From: Paractinoplanes tereljensis
GTDB lineage: Bacteria > Actinomycetota > Actinomycetes > Mycobacteriales > Micromonosporaceae
NCBI RefSeq assembly: GCF_016862435.1
Contig: NZ_BOMY01000050.1
Location: 248,001 to 312,000 of the forward strand
Direction of reading: 5' to 3'
Length of the DNA stretch: 64,000 nt
In this document: positions 24,550 to 33,005 of the stretch, piece by piece
Position numbering within the stretch: position 1 is the first letter of the stretch
How the letters are laid out: each line of letters starts with the position of its first letter
The notes under the pieces: generated by a model
Told to the model about the DNA's origin: nothing
Databases searched by the model: none
What the model saw: the letters and a program-made list of their open reading frames with translations, nothing else
Program-made: the position numbers and the translations under genes

Positions 24550-25143
24550 GTGTACGAAGGCGCTATCCAGGACCTGATCGACGAGCTGGGCCGTCTCCCG
24601 GGCGTGGGCCCGAAGAGCGCCCAGCGGATCGCCTTCCACGTCCTCTCGGCCGACCCGGCCGATGTCAACCGGCTCGCCACCGCGCTGCGCAAGGTGAAGG
24701 AGCTGGTTCGCTTCTGCACGACCTGCTTCAACGTGGCCGAGTCGGAGCAGTGCCGGGTCTGCCGGGACCCCCGCCGCACCAACGAGGTGCTCTGCGTGGT
24801 GGAGGAGCCCAAGGACGTGGTGGCGGTCGAACGGACCGGTGAGTTCCGGGGGCGCTATCACGTTCTCGGCGGGGCGATCAATCCGCTTGAGGGCATCGGA
24901 CCGGACAACCTACGCATCCGCGAGCTGCTTCAGCGGGTCGGCACCGGCGAGGTCAAGGAGTTGATTCTCGCCACAGACCCGAATACTGAGGGTGAGGCCA
25001 CGGCTACCTATCTCGGTTTGATGATCAAACCGATGGGGATCTCAGTCACCCGTTTGGCAAGTGGTCTTCCGGTGGGCGGCGACCTCGAGTACGCCGATGA
25101 GATCACTCTGGGTCGTGCATTCGAGGGACGTAGAGCTATTTAG
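24550..25143 (+). CDS. recR: Recombination protein RecR
   Basis: A 197-residue RecR, which works with RecF and RecO in loading RecA at gaps. It has the helix-hairpin-helix LPGVGPKSAQRIAFHVL near residue 15, a four-cysteine zinc finger (CTTCFN...CRVC) and a Toprim domain with DPNTEGEATATYL. The GTG at 24550 gives the standard family start VYEGAIQDLIDELGRLPG. It is co-transcribed with dnaX and ybaB. Confidence 0.96.
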   Translation: MYEGAIQDLIDELGRLPGVGPKSAQRIAFHVLSADPADVNRLATALRKVKELVRFCTTCFNVAESEQCRVCRDPRRTNEVLCVVEEPKDVVAVERTGEFRGRYHVLGGAINPLEGIGPDNLRIRELLQRVGTGEVKELILATDPNTEGEATATYLGLMIKPMGISVTRLASGLPVGGDLEYADEITLGRAFEGRRAI

Positions 25144-25542
25144 ATCAACCATCGGTAACCTGCCTGTAACGCCACGCATGAGATTTAGTCCGGATTAGCT
25201 AGATCCGAGCCATCTGACGCGGTAGTTTCCGTTTGGTCGGTGCCATAGGTCACAGCCACATCACGAGGGAGACACGGAACTGACCGTGTGCGGTCCGTGA
25301 ACTTGACCGAGGCACCGCATTAGGTGAATGTTCCTTGCGATGGCGGCACCCCCGCCGTCGAGTGCCTTCGTGGCGCGGGCTCATATGACCGCTGCGACGA
25401 GGGTCGGCACTCGAGGCACGAGACAACCGATCGGTTGCCGGACGCTGCGGGAGCCATCGCCTACGGCCCGCCTCTCAGTGGCGCGCTGCTGGGCTGTGAG
25501 CTGCCCGCTTTGCGCCGGTCACCGGGAGAGGACCGGCGCTAG
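25144..25542 (+). other. 399-base region before the opp operon
   Basis: No convincing gene. Short open frames from 25324 lack homology-like features and ribosome sites. A small GACCG/CGGTC hairpin occurs near 25281-25296. The operon promoter is expected here, but no clean -35/-10 pair was identified. The first part is AT-richer than the flanking genes. Confidence 0.4.
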
Positions 25543-26547
25543 ATGTCGCTTGGCCCGGAGACGTCGCTCCATGACGAGACGACGCCCACCGCCGACGCGG
25601 CTCAGGAGCGAGATCCAAGCGAGAAAGCGATCGCCGGTCGGTCGCTCAAGCAGATCGCCTGGCGACGGCTGAAGAAAGACCGCGTCGCGGTCGGCGGCGG
25701 CATCGTCATCCTCGTCCTGATCCTGATCGCGATCCTCGCCCCGTTGCTGATCAAGCTGTTCGGGCACCCGTTCGACGAGTACCACAACGACAAGATCGAC
25801 CCGACCCTCGGCCTGCCGCTCGGCAAGCTGGGTGGCATCTCGGGCGATTACCTCCTCGGGGTGGAACCGGTCAACGGCCGAGACATCTTCAGCCGCATCG
25901 TCTACGGCGCGCAGACCACGCTGACCGTCGCGTTCCTGTCCGCGTTCCTGTCGACGATCCTGGGCGTGCTGTTCGGCATGACCGCCGGCTTCGTGGGCGG
26001 CTGGGTCGACTCGATCATCAGCCGGATCATGGACTTCCTGCTGGCCTTCCCGCAGCTGCTGTTCTCGATCGCGCTGGTGTCGGTGCTGCCGCAGACGATG
26101 TTCGGGCTGAACGCCAGATGGGCGCGCTCGATCGTGCTGATCTGCGTGATCGGCTTCTTCGGCTGGCCGTACATCGGCCGGATCGTTCGTGGTCAGACGT
26201 TGTCGCTGCGCGAGCGCGAGTTCGTGGAAGCCTCGCGGAGTCTCGGCGCGCGGTCGCCGCGGATCCTGTTCCGCGAGATGCTGCCCAACCTCGCGGCGCC
26301 GATCCTGGTCTACACGACCTTGATCATCCCGACCAACATCCTCACCGAGGCGGCGCTGAGCTTCCTCGGCGTCGGCATCCCGCCGCCCTTCCCGTCCTGG
26401 GGTGGCATGCTCTCGGACGCGCTCCAGTTCTATCGGTACGACCCGATGTTCATGATCATCCCAGGCGCGATGATCTTCATCACCGTGCTGTCGTTCAACC
26501 TGTTCGGCGACGGTCTGCGCGATGCCCTGGACCCCAAAGCCCGGTAA
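25543..26547 (+). CDS. Oligopeptide ABC transporter permease, OppC/DppC type
   Basis: A 334-residue inner-membrane permease. A 45-residue cytoplasmic N-terminus precedes the first helix (GGGIVILVLILIAILAPLL), as in OppC, and five further helices follow. The EAA loop that contacts the ATPases is REREFVEASRSLGARSPRILFREMLPN. The segment DYLLGVEPVNGRDIFSRIVYGA before the second helix is typical of the family. It is the first gene of the transporter operon, which is unusual because the binding protein normally comes first. Confidence 0.92.
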   Translation: MSLGPETSLHDETTPTADAAQERDPSEKAIAGRSLKQIAWRRLKKDRVAVGGGIVILVLILIAILAPLLIKLFGHPFDEYHNDKIDPTLGLPLGKLGGISGDYLLGVEPVNGRDIFSRIVYGAQTTLTVAFLSAFLSTILGVLFGMTAGFVGGWVDSIISRIMDFLLAFPQLLFSIALVSVLPQTMFGLNARWARSIVLICVIGFFGWPYIGRIVRGQTLSLREREFVEASRSLGARSPRILFREMLPNLAAPILVYTTLIIPTNILTEAALSFLGVGIPPPFPSWGGMLSDALQFYRYDPMFMIIPGAMIFITVLSFNLFGDGLRDALDPKAR

Positions 26548-26635
26548 GCATCCGAAGGCCCGCCCAGCAACACCGTTTCATCGCATGAGTCTCGGCGACT
26601 CCCGCAGGTCGCCGTTCTAGGAGGTAGGAGTACTG

Positions 26636-28411
26636 GTGGCAGGCAAGACGAAGGTGATGGTGGCCGCAGCGGCCGCACTCACATTGGGGCTGACCGCCGC
26701 ATGCGGTGGCGGTTCCGATGACGACAACAGCAACACAAGCTCTTCGGACACTGGCGCGGCTTTCAACGCGTCGTCGACGAAGGTCGTCAACGTCAGCGAC
26801 AAGAAGGGCGGCACCCTCAACCTGTGGAGCCCCCAGGACGCTGACTCGTTCGACCCGGCGATCTCGTACTACGCCTGGACGATCAACATGAACCGGCTCT
26901 ACAGCCGGACCCTGATGACCTACACGCCGAAGGTCGGCGCTGACGGCCTTATCCTGACCCCGGACCTGGCCTCGGCCGCTCCCGAGGTCAGCGCGGACGG
27001 CAAGACCTACACCTTCAAGCTGAAGAGTGGTCTGAAGTTCGACGATGGCACCGCGATCACCTCGAAGGACGTCAAGTACGGCATCGAGCGCATCTTCGCG
27101 CAGGACGTCGTCCCCGGCGGCCCGCTGTACCTGATCGAGGAGCTGGACCAGGGCCAGGGCTACAAGGGCCCGTACAAGGACACCGACCCGAACAAGCTGG
27201 GTCTGAAGACCGTCGAGACGCCGGACGACTCGACCATCGTCTTCCACCTGAAGGCCGCGAACGCGAACTTCCCGTACGAGCTGGCCCTGCCGGGCGGCGC
27301 TCCGGTTCCGCAGAAGCGGGACACCGGCGCGAAGTACGGCCTGGCCCCCGCCTCCTCGGGCCCCTACAAGTTCGAGAGCATTCAGCCGGGCAAGGGCGCG
27401 ACCCTGGTGCGCAACACCAACTGGGACGCCTCGACCGACCCGAACCGCAAGGCGCTCCCGGACAAGATCACCCTCACGATCACCACGAACGCTGAGGACA
27501 TGGACGCCCGCCTGATCGCCGGCACCGCCGACATGGACGCGAGCCAGTCCGGTGTGCAGACCCAGGCCCGCACCCAGATCCTGACCGACGAGAAGCTCAA
27601 GGCGAACGCCGCGAACCCGAACAACGGCTTCATCCGGTACGCCGCGATCGTTTCCAAGGTCGCTCCGTTCGACAACATCGAGTGCCGCAAGGCGGTCATC
27701 TACGCGTCCGACCCGACCACGCTGCAGACCGCCCGTGGCGGCCCGGTGGCCGGTGGCGACATCGCGACCAACATGCTGCCCCCGAACATCCTCGGTGCCG
27801 ACAAGAGCTACGACCCGTACGGTCGCGCTCAGGGCAAGCCGCAGGTCGACAAGGCCAAGGCGGCGCTGACCGCTTGTGGCAAGCCGACCGGCTTCGACAC
27901 CAAGATCGCGGTCCGGAACAACAAGCCGGCCGAGATCGCGACCGCGACCGCCCTGCAGGCGGCGCTGAAGACCGTGGGCATCAACGCGGCGATCGAGCAG
28001 TACGACGGCTCGCAGATCGCCACCGTTGCCGGCTCGCCGAACAACGTGCACAAGAAGGGTTACGGCATCATCATCGCCGGCTGGGGTGCTGACTTCCCCA
28101 CCGGTTATGGATACCTCGCCCCGCTGGCCATGGGCTCGTTCATCGCGGAGAACGGCAACTTCAACTTCCCCGAGATCAACGACCCGGCGATCAACGACCT
28201 GTTCACCAAGGGTCTGGCTGAGAAGGACGCCACTGCTGCGGCGGCCGACTACCAGGCGGCGAACGTCAAGGTCATGGACGGCTACTACTTCCTGCCGTTC
28301 GTGTTCGACAAGGCGCTCAACTACTACAACCCGCGGCTGACGAACGTGTACTTCCACTCCGGCCTGGCCATGGTGGACTTCGCGTCGCTCGGCGTCAGCG
28401 ACGGCAAGTAA
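26636..28411 (+). CDS. Extracellular solute-binding lipoprotein, family 5 (oligopeptide type)
   Basis: A 591-residue binding lipoprotein that captures peptides or similar ligands for the transporter. Its signal peptide ends in the lipobox TAAC (residues 19-22), followed by a Ser/Asp-rich linker. The SBP_bac_5 fold is shown by GGTLNLWSPQDADSFDPA, the Y-x-F-x-L-K-segment YTFKLKSGLKFDDGTAITSKDV and the late repeat of long aromatic-rich strands. GTG at 26636 follows an AGGAGG site. Codon use is the most biased of the region, which suggests high expression. The ligand cannot be predicted. Confidence 0.93.
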   Translation: MAGKTKVMVAAAAALTLGLTAACGGGSDDDNSNTSSSDTGAAFNASSTKVVNVSDKKGGTLNLWSPQDADSFDPAISYYAWTINMNRLYSRTLMTYTPKVGADGLILTPDLASAAPEVSADGKTYTFKLKSGLKFDDGTAITSKDVKYGIERIFAQDVVPGGPLYLIEELDQGQGYKGPYKDTDPNKLGLKTVETPDDSTIVFHLKAANANFPYELALPGGAPVPQKRDTGAKYGLAPASSGPYKFESIQPGKGATLVRNTNWDASTDPNRKALPDKITLTITTNAEDMDARLIAGTADMDASQSGVQTQARTQILTDEKLKANAANPNNGFIRYAAIVSKVAPFDNIECRKAVIYASDPTTLQTARGGPVAGGDIATNMLPPNILGADKSYDPYGRAQGKPQVDKAKAALTACGKPTGFDTKIAVRNNKPAEIATATALQAALKTVGINAAIEQYDGSQIATVAGSPNNVHKKGYGIIIAGWGADFPTGYGYLAPLAMGSFIAENGNFNFPEINDPAINDLFTKGLAEKDATAAAADYQAANVKVMDGYYFLPFVFDKALNYYNPRLTNVYFHSGLAMVDFASLGVSDGK

Positions 28412-28466
28412 TCCGCTCGCTGTAGTACCGACGGGTAAATCGAAGGGCAGGTGAAGGCCGCCCCCG

Positions 28467-28508
28467 CCGGGCGGGTGCCGGGTTCGCGAGAACTCGGTGC
28501 CCGCCCGG
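28467..28508 (+). promoter_or_regulatory. 19-bp hairpin with GCGA tetraloop between binding-protein and permease genes
   Basis: The arm CCGGGCGGGTGCCGGGTTC (28467-28485) pairs along its full length (three G-U pairs) with 28490-28508 around the stable GNRA-type loop GCGA. No T-run follows. Such hairpins often protect the upstream binding-protein mRNA from 3' decay and lower expression of the downstream permease. Confidence 0.75.
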
Positions 28509-28524
28509 ACTTCGGCCGAAAGTC

Positions 28525-29526
28525 GTGCTGGCATACCTCATCCGGCGGCTCATCAATGCCGTTGTGACACTTCTCGTGGTCACTCTCGTGACTTTCGGCG
28601 TCTTCTTCCTGGTGCCGAAGGCCACCGGCAGCGACCCGGCCCTGCTGTACGTCGGCAAGCAGGCCGACCCGGTCGCGGTCGAGGGCATCCGGACGAAGCT
28701 CGGGCTCAACGACCCGATCATCGTTCAGTACGGCAAGTTCCTGAAGGGGATCGTCGCGGGCCGCGACTACTCCAACGGACCGGACATCACGCACTGTTCG
28801 GCGCCCTGCCTCGGTTACACCTTCAAGACCAACCAGGAGGTGTGGCCGATCCTGATCGACGCCCTCCCGGTCACCATCTCGCTCGCCATCGGGGCCGCGG
28901 TCCTCTGGGTGCTGATGGGCGTGCTGTTCGGCGTGATCTCCGCACTGAGACGCGGATCGATCTGGGACCGAGGGGTGATGACAGTGGCGCTGGCCGGCGT
29001 GTCATTGCCGATCTACTTCACCGGCCTGCTGGCGCTGAGCATCTTCGTGTACGGCTTGAAGTGGTTGCCGAACGCGGAATACACGCCGTTCATCGACAAC
29101 CCGATCAAGTGGTTCACCGGCCTGATCCTGCCGTGGGTGACGCTGGCGTTCCTGTTCGCCGCCACCTACGCCCGGCTCACCCGGGCCAACATGCTCGAGA
29201 CCCTCGGCGAGGACTACATCCGTACCGCCCGGGCCAAGGGCCTGCGTGAGCGCACCGTCATCGGTAAGCACGGTCTGCGTTCCGGCCTCACCCCGCTGGT
29301 CACCGTCTTCGGTCTCGACGTGGGTGCCCTGCTCGGCGGCGCGATCCTCACCGAGGCGGTCTTCAACCTGCGCGGCTTGGGTTATTGGGCACTCCAGGGC
29401 ATCCGGCAGAACGACCTGCCGACCATCCTGGGCGTGACCCTGTTCGCCGCGTTCTTCATCGTCATCATGAACCTCATCGTCGACCTGCTGTACGGCGTCA
29501 TCGACCCGCGCGTCCGGCTGGGCTGA
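28525..29526 (+). CDS. Oligopeptide ABC transporter permease, OppB/DppB type
   Basis: A 333-residue permease that starts directly with its first helix (YLIRRLINAVVTLLVVTLVTFGVFFLVP), as OppB proteins do, with five more helices. The family GLNDPIIVQYGKFLKG segment follows the first helix, and the EAA loop is LGEDYIRTARAKGLRERTVIGKHGLR. It pairs with the OppC-type permease to form the channel. The GTG at 28525 is used. The stop is ten bases before the first ATPase gene. Confidence 0.93.
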   Translation: MLAYLIRRLINAVVTLLVVTLVTFGVFFLVPKATGSDPALLYVGKQADPVAVEGIRTKLGLNDPIIVQYGKFLKGIVAGRDYSNGPDITHCSAPCLGYTFKTNQEVWPILIDALPVTISLAIGAAVLWVLMGVLFGVISALRRGSIWDRGVMTVALAGVSLPIYFTGLLALSIFVYGLKWLPNAEYTPFIDNPIKWFTGLILPWVTLAFLFAATYARLTRANMLETLGEDYIRTARAKGLRERTVIGKHGLRSGLTPLVTVFGLDVGALLGGAILTEAVFNLRGLGYWALQGIRQNDLPTILGVTLFAAFFIVIMNLIVDLLYGVIDPRVRLG

Positions 29527-29536
29527 GGGAGACAGC

Positions 29537-30589
29537 ATGTCCATCGGCTCCGCCGCACCGCGGCCATATCTCGAGGTCAAAGACCTCACTATCCGCTTCG
29601 AGACCGACGACGGCATCGTCCAGGCGGTCTCCGGCTCGTCGTTCAGCCTGGAGAAGGGCCAGACCCTCGGCATCGTGGGCGAGTCCGGCTCCGGCAAGAG
29701 CGTCACCTCGCTGGGCGTTCTCGGCCTGCACCGCACCCGCAGCAACGCCAAGGTCACCGGCGAGATCTGGCTCGACAACGAAGAGCTGATCACCGCCACC
29801 GACGAGAAGGTCCGCCTGCTGCGCGGCGGCAAGATGGCGATGATCTTCCAGGACCCGCTGAGCGCCATGCACCCGTACTTCACGGTCGGGTCGCAGATCG
29901 TCGAGGCCTACCGGGTGCACCACCCCGGGCTGAACAAGAAGACCGCCCGGGAGAAGGCGATCGACATGCTCGCCCGGGTCGGCATCCCGCAGCCGGAGCG
30001 GCGCTTCAGCGACTACGCCCACCAGTTCTCCGGCGGTATGCGGCAGCGCGCCATGATCGCGATGGCGCTGGTCAACGACCCGCAGCTGCTGATCGCGGAC
30101 GAGCCCACCACGGCGCTCGACGTGACCGTGCAGGCGCAGATCCTCGACCTCATCCGCGACCTGCAGGAAGAGTTCGGCTCGGCGGTCATCATGATCACCC
30201 ACGACCTGGGTGTGGTGGCCGAGCTCGCCGACGACGTGCTGGTCATGTACGGCGGAAAGATCATCGAGAAGGGCCCCGCCCTCGACGTGTTCCAGAACCC
30301 GCAGCACCCGTACACCTGGGGTCTGCTTGGTTCGATGCCCCGCCTGGACCGCGAGGTCCGCGACCGCCTGACCCCGGTCAAGGGCACCCCGCCCAGCCTG
30401 ATCAACCTGCCGGACGGCTGCGCCTTCCACCCGCGCTGCCCCTACGCGGGCCGCAACGGCAACCGGTCCTTCACCGACGTGCCGGTGCTGCGCGAGGCCG
30501 GCGCCGGCGGCGAGCACCTGGTCGCCTGTCACCTGCCTGCGGAAGAGCGCACCAAGATCTTCCAGCAGGAAGTGCTGCCGAACCTCTGA
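29537..30589 (+). CDS. Oligopeptide ABC transporter ATPase, OppD type
   Basis: A 350-residue ATPase. Walker A is GESGSGKSV near residue 46, Q-loop FQDPLSAMHP, signature FSGGMRQR, Walker B LLIADEPTTALD, and switch histidine in ITHDL. A C-terminal oligopeptide-transporter extension contains CAFHPRCPYA and a late cysteine (VACHLP), the cysteine set that binds an Fe-S cluster in some family members. GGGAG precedes the ATG at 29537. It should heterodimerise with the next gene product. Confidence 0.94.
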   Translation: MSIGSAAPRPYLEVKDLTIRFETDDGIVQAVSGSSFSLEKGQTLGIVGESGSGKSVTSLGVLGLHRTRSNAKVTGEIWLDNEELITATDEKVRLLRGGKMAMIFQDPLSAMHPYFTVGSQIVEAYRVHHPGLNKKTAREKAIDMLARVGIPQPERRFSDYAHQFSGGMRQRAMIAMALVNDPQLLIADEPTTALDVTVQAQILDLIRDLQEEFGSAVIMITHDLGVVAELADDVLVMYGGKIIEKGPALDVFQNPQHPYTWGLLGSMPRLDREVRDRLTPVKGTPPSLINLPDGCAFHPRCPYAGRNGNRSFTDVPVLREAGAGGEHLVACHLPAEERTKIFQQEVLPNL

Positions 30590-30599
30590 GGAGAGAACG

Positions 30600-31637
30600 A
30601 TGAGCGAGAACCTGCTCGAGGTGTCGGGGCTGGAGAAGCACTTCCCGATCACGAAGGGCCTGCTGAAGCGGCAGGTCGGCGCCGTGCGTGCGGTCGACGG
30701 CATCGACCTGCAGGTGCGGGCCGGCGAGACGCTGGGCCTGGTGGGCGAGTCCGGCTGCGGCAAGTCGACGGCCGGCCGGCTGTTCACCCGGATCCTGGAA
30801 CCGACCGCTGGCAAGATCATCTTCGACGGCCAGGACATCAGCCACAAGTCCGTCTCGCAGATGCGGCCGCTGCGCCGCGACGTCCAGATGATCTTCCAGG
30901 ACCCGTACTCGTCGCTGAACCCGCGGCACACGGTCGGCTCGATCATCTCGGCGCCGCTGCAGATCCAGGACATGCCCACCCCGCAGGGCACCAAGAAGGC
31001 CGTGCAGGAGCTGCTCGAGCTGGTCGGCCTCAACCCCGAGCACTACAACCGCTACCCGCACGAGTTCTCCGGTGGTCAGCGGCAGCGCATCGGCATCGCC
31101 CGGGCGCTCGCCCTGCGGCCCAAGATGATCGTCGCGGACGAGCCGGTGTCGGCCCTCGACGTGTCGATCCAGGCGCAGGTCGTCAACCTGCTCGATGACC
31201 TGCAGCGCGAGTTCGACCTGACCTACGTGTTCATCGCGCACGACCTGTCGGTGGTCCGGCACATCTCGAACCGGGTCGCGGTCATGTACCTCGGCAAGGT
31301 CGTGGAGATCGCCGAACGCGACGACCTCTACAAGAACCCGCGCCACCCGTACACGGTCGCCCTGATGTCGGCCGTTCCGGTGCCGGACCCGGCCCGGCGC
31401 GATCGCGCCCAGCGCGAGCGCGTGCTGCTCACCGGCGACGTGCCCAGCCCGATCAACCCGCCGTCCGGATGTCGCTTCCGCACCCGTTGCTGGAAGGCCC
31501 AGGACATCTGCGCGACGGAGGAACCGCCGCTGGTCACCCGCCTCGACGACCCGCAGTCGCACCTGACGGCGTGCCACTTCCCGGTGGTCGAGGAAGAGGT
31601 CGTGGCCGGTCGCCGCCCGGCGTCAACCCCGGCCTGA
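30600..31637 (+). CDS. Oligopeptide ABC transporter ATPase, OppF type
   Basis: A 345-residue second ATPase. Walker A GESGCGKST is near residue 50, Q-loop FQDPYSSLNPRHTVG, signature FSGGQRQRIGIARAL, Walker B MIVADEPVSALD, and H-loop IAHDLSVV. The C-terminal GCRFRTRCWKAQDIC and TACHFP cysteines match the OppF extension. GAGGAG lies seven bases before the ATG. It ends the operon, followed by a strong terminator. Confidence 0.94.
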   Translation: MSENLLEVSGLEKHFPITKGLLKRQVGAVRAVDGIDLQVRAGETLGLVGESGCGKSTAGRLFTRILEPTAGKIIFDGQDISHKSVSQMRPLRRDVQMIFQDPYSSLNPRHTVGSIISAPLQIQDMPTPQGTKKAVQELLELVGLNPEHYNRYPHEFSGGQRQRIGIARALALRPKMIVADEPVSALDVSIQAQVVNLLDDLQREFDLTYVFIAHDLSVVRHISNRVAVMYLGKVVEIAERDDLYKNPRHPYTVALMSAVPVPDPARRDRAQRERVLLTGDVPSPINPPSGCRFRTRCWKAQDICATEEPPLVTRLDDPQSHLTACHFPVVEEEVVAGRRPASTPA

Positions 31638-31649
31638 CAAACCCCAAGA

Positions 31650-31682
31650 GAGCCGGCGGCGTCCTTCGCCGCCGGCTCCTTT
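31650..31682 (+). terminator. Terminator of the opp operon
   Basis: GAGCCGGCGGCG (31650-31661) pairs with CGCCGCCGGCTC (31667-31678) around a five-base loop, followed by CTTTG. Confidence 0.85.
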
Positions 31683-31711
31683 GTGTGTACGGGCGGAGCA
31701 GCGCCCCGGAC

Positions 31712-32230
31712 TCAGCCTTCTTCGGGCCGGTTCAAAATGCCGACCACGACCTGGTGGATCGCGGCGGCGTCGGCCGGGTCCTTCACCGAGGCCTTGGCGC
31801 CGGTGACGGCGTACCACTCGTCGGCCTCCTGGTACTGCACCCGCACGGTCACCTCGTTGCCGCTGACCTCGGTCTGCAGGGTCAGATCGCCGGTGACGAC
31901 GCCGACCTCGTCGGTCATCACCCCGCCCTGACCAGCGGTGATGTTGGTCTTGAGCTCCGGCGCGGGCGGTGTCGCGGCGGCCGGAGCCGTCGCAGCCGGC
32001 GCGACCGGAGTCGCAGCCGCGGCCGAGTCGACGGCGGAGGCCGCTGCCGCGGCAGCCGCCGCGGCCGGGCCGGCAGGCGTGGTTCCGGCGGCGGGTGCAG
32101 CTGGGGCCGCCGGCCTGATCGACGCGATCTCGGCCGCTGGGCCGGCCGGGGCGGCGGGCGCGGCCTCGGCGGTGGGTGCGGCCGGCGCGGTGGACGCGGC
32201 GGGCGCGGTGGGTGTGGCTGGGTCGCTCAT
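31712..32230 (-). CDS. Ala/Pro-rich protein with a small C-terminal domain, unknown
   Basis: A 172-residue protein. Residues 1-95 are nearly all Ala, Pro and Thr and disordered. Residues 96-172 look like a folded alpha/beta domain (ELKTNITAGQGGVMTDEVGVVTGDLTLQTEVSGNEVTVRVQYQ, then a helix with AAAIHQVVVGILN). No signal peptide. Its ATG at 32230 overlaps the stop of the HNH nuclease gene by one base (TGATG), so translation is coupled. It might be a partner or protective protein for that nuclease, but no immunity family is recognised. Confidence 0.75.
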   Translation of the reverse strand: MSDPATPTAPAASTAPAAPTAEAAPAAPAGPAAEIASIRPAAPAAPAAGTTPAGPAAAAAAAAASAVDSAAAATPVAPAATAPAAATPPAPELKTNITAGQGGVMTDEVGVVTGDLTLQTEVSGNEVTVRVQYQEADEWYAVTGAKASVKDPADAAAIHQVVVGILNRPEEG

Positions 32231-32907
32231 CAGCACTTCTCCAGCATGTCAGCGAGGGCGGACTTCTCCTTGGTGGTGACCGTGAGCTTGAACTTGGTCT
32301 TCACCGCGATCCAGTCTTGCGCATACTCGCACCACGCGCTGGTGTCAGTCGGCTTCCAGGTGGACGGGTCCTGGTCGCCCTTGGACCGGTTGGACGATGC
32401 CGACACCGCCACCAGCTGCGGATCGTCCAGGTCGTTCGCGAAGGCCTTGCGCTGATCGGTGGTCCACGCCGCGGCGCCGGACCGCCACGCGTTGGCCAGC
32501 GGCACCACGTGGTCGATGTCCACCTGGGTCGGCGACGTGATCGTCTTGCCGTCGTAGACGCTCTTCCAGGTGCCGGCCACCACGTTGCAGCCGGAGAACT
32601 TCACCTTGGTGCCGTCCCGCTTGAGCACCGAGTCGCGGGTGTCGCAGTTGCTTCCGGTGCTGCTCCAGTGCGGGAACTTCTCCCGGCTGTAGCCCGTCAT
32701 CTTGCCGGCCACGGCGACCTTCAGCTTGTCGAGCTGGGCTTCGGCGTTGCCGCCACCGCCGCTCGACCCGGAATCGGGGGCGGACGTGGTCGCGGTATCG
32801 GTCGGGAAGGGGCCGACGTCGATCTTGACCTGGTCGCACGCGGTGGTGGCGAGGGTCAGGGCGGCGGCGGCAACGAACAGGGTCCATCGAGGAGTGTGAG
32901 GGGGCAC
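32230..32907 (-). CDS. Secreted HNH-type nuclease lipoprotein (DUF1524-like)
   Basis: A 225-residue protein with a lipoprotein signal (lipobox TTAC near residue 24) and a short Ser/Gly-rich linker. A DUF1524-type HNH nuclease domain follows. The His-Me core reads DIDHVVPLANAW, followed by SASSNRSKGDQDPSTWKP and WCEYAQDWIAVK, the usual closing motifs. Cysteines 88, 106 and others probably form disulfides outside the cell. Such secreted nucleases are common in actinobacteria and may degrade external DNA. The GTG at 32907 is the only sensible start. Confidence 0.87.
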   Translation of the reverse strand: MPPHTPRWTLFVAAAALTLATTACDQVKIDVGPFPTDTATTSAPDSGSSGGGGNAEAQLDKLKVAVAGKMTGYSREKFPHWSSTGSNCDTRDSVLKRDGTKVKFSGCNVVAGTWKSVYDGKTITSPTQVDIDHVVPLANAWRSGAAAWTTDQRKAFANDLDDPQLVAVSASSNRSKGDQDPSTWKPTDTSAWCEYAQDWIAVKTKFKLTVTTKEKSALADMLEKC

Positions 32908-32968
32908 CGCTTCAGAATAGGAGTGATACGCCCGTTCTGCCCGGGTCGATCACCCGTGAGTGGATCAT

Positions 32969-32998
32969 CCCGCGCGCCGCCAACCGGCGGCGCGCGGG
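32969..32998 (-). terminator. Terminator after leuA
   Basis: CCCGCGCGCCGCC (32969-32981) pairs perfectly with GGCGGCGCGCGGG (32986-32998) around a four-base loop, eight bases beyond the leuA stop on the minus strand. Confidence 0.7.
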
Positions 32999-33005
32999 CG
33001 TGTCC

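Noticed and set aside
25324..25542. Small plus-strand frames before the opp operon
   Set aside because: No ribosome site, atypical composition and no motif.
26495..28534. A 679-codon minus-strand frame opposite the binding-protein gene
   Set aside because: No recognisable domain, Val/Arg/Gly-rich, no ribosome site; the plus-strand gene is certain.
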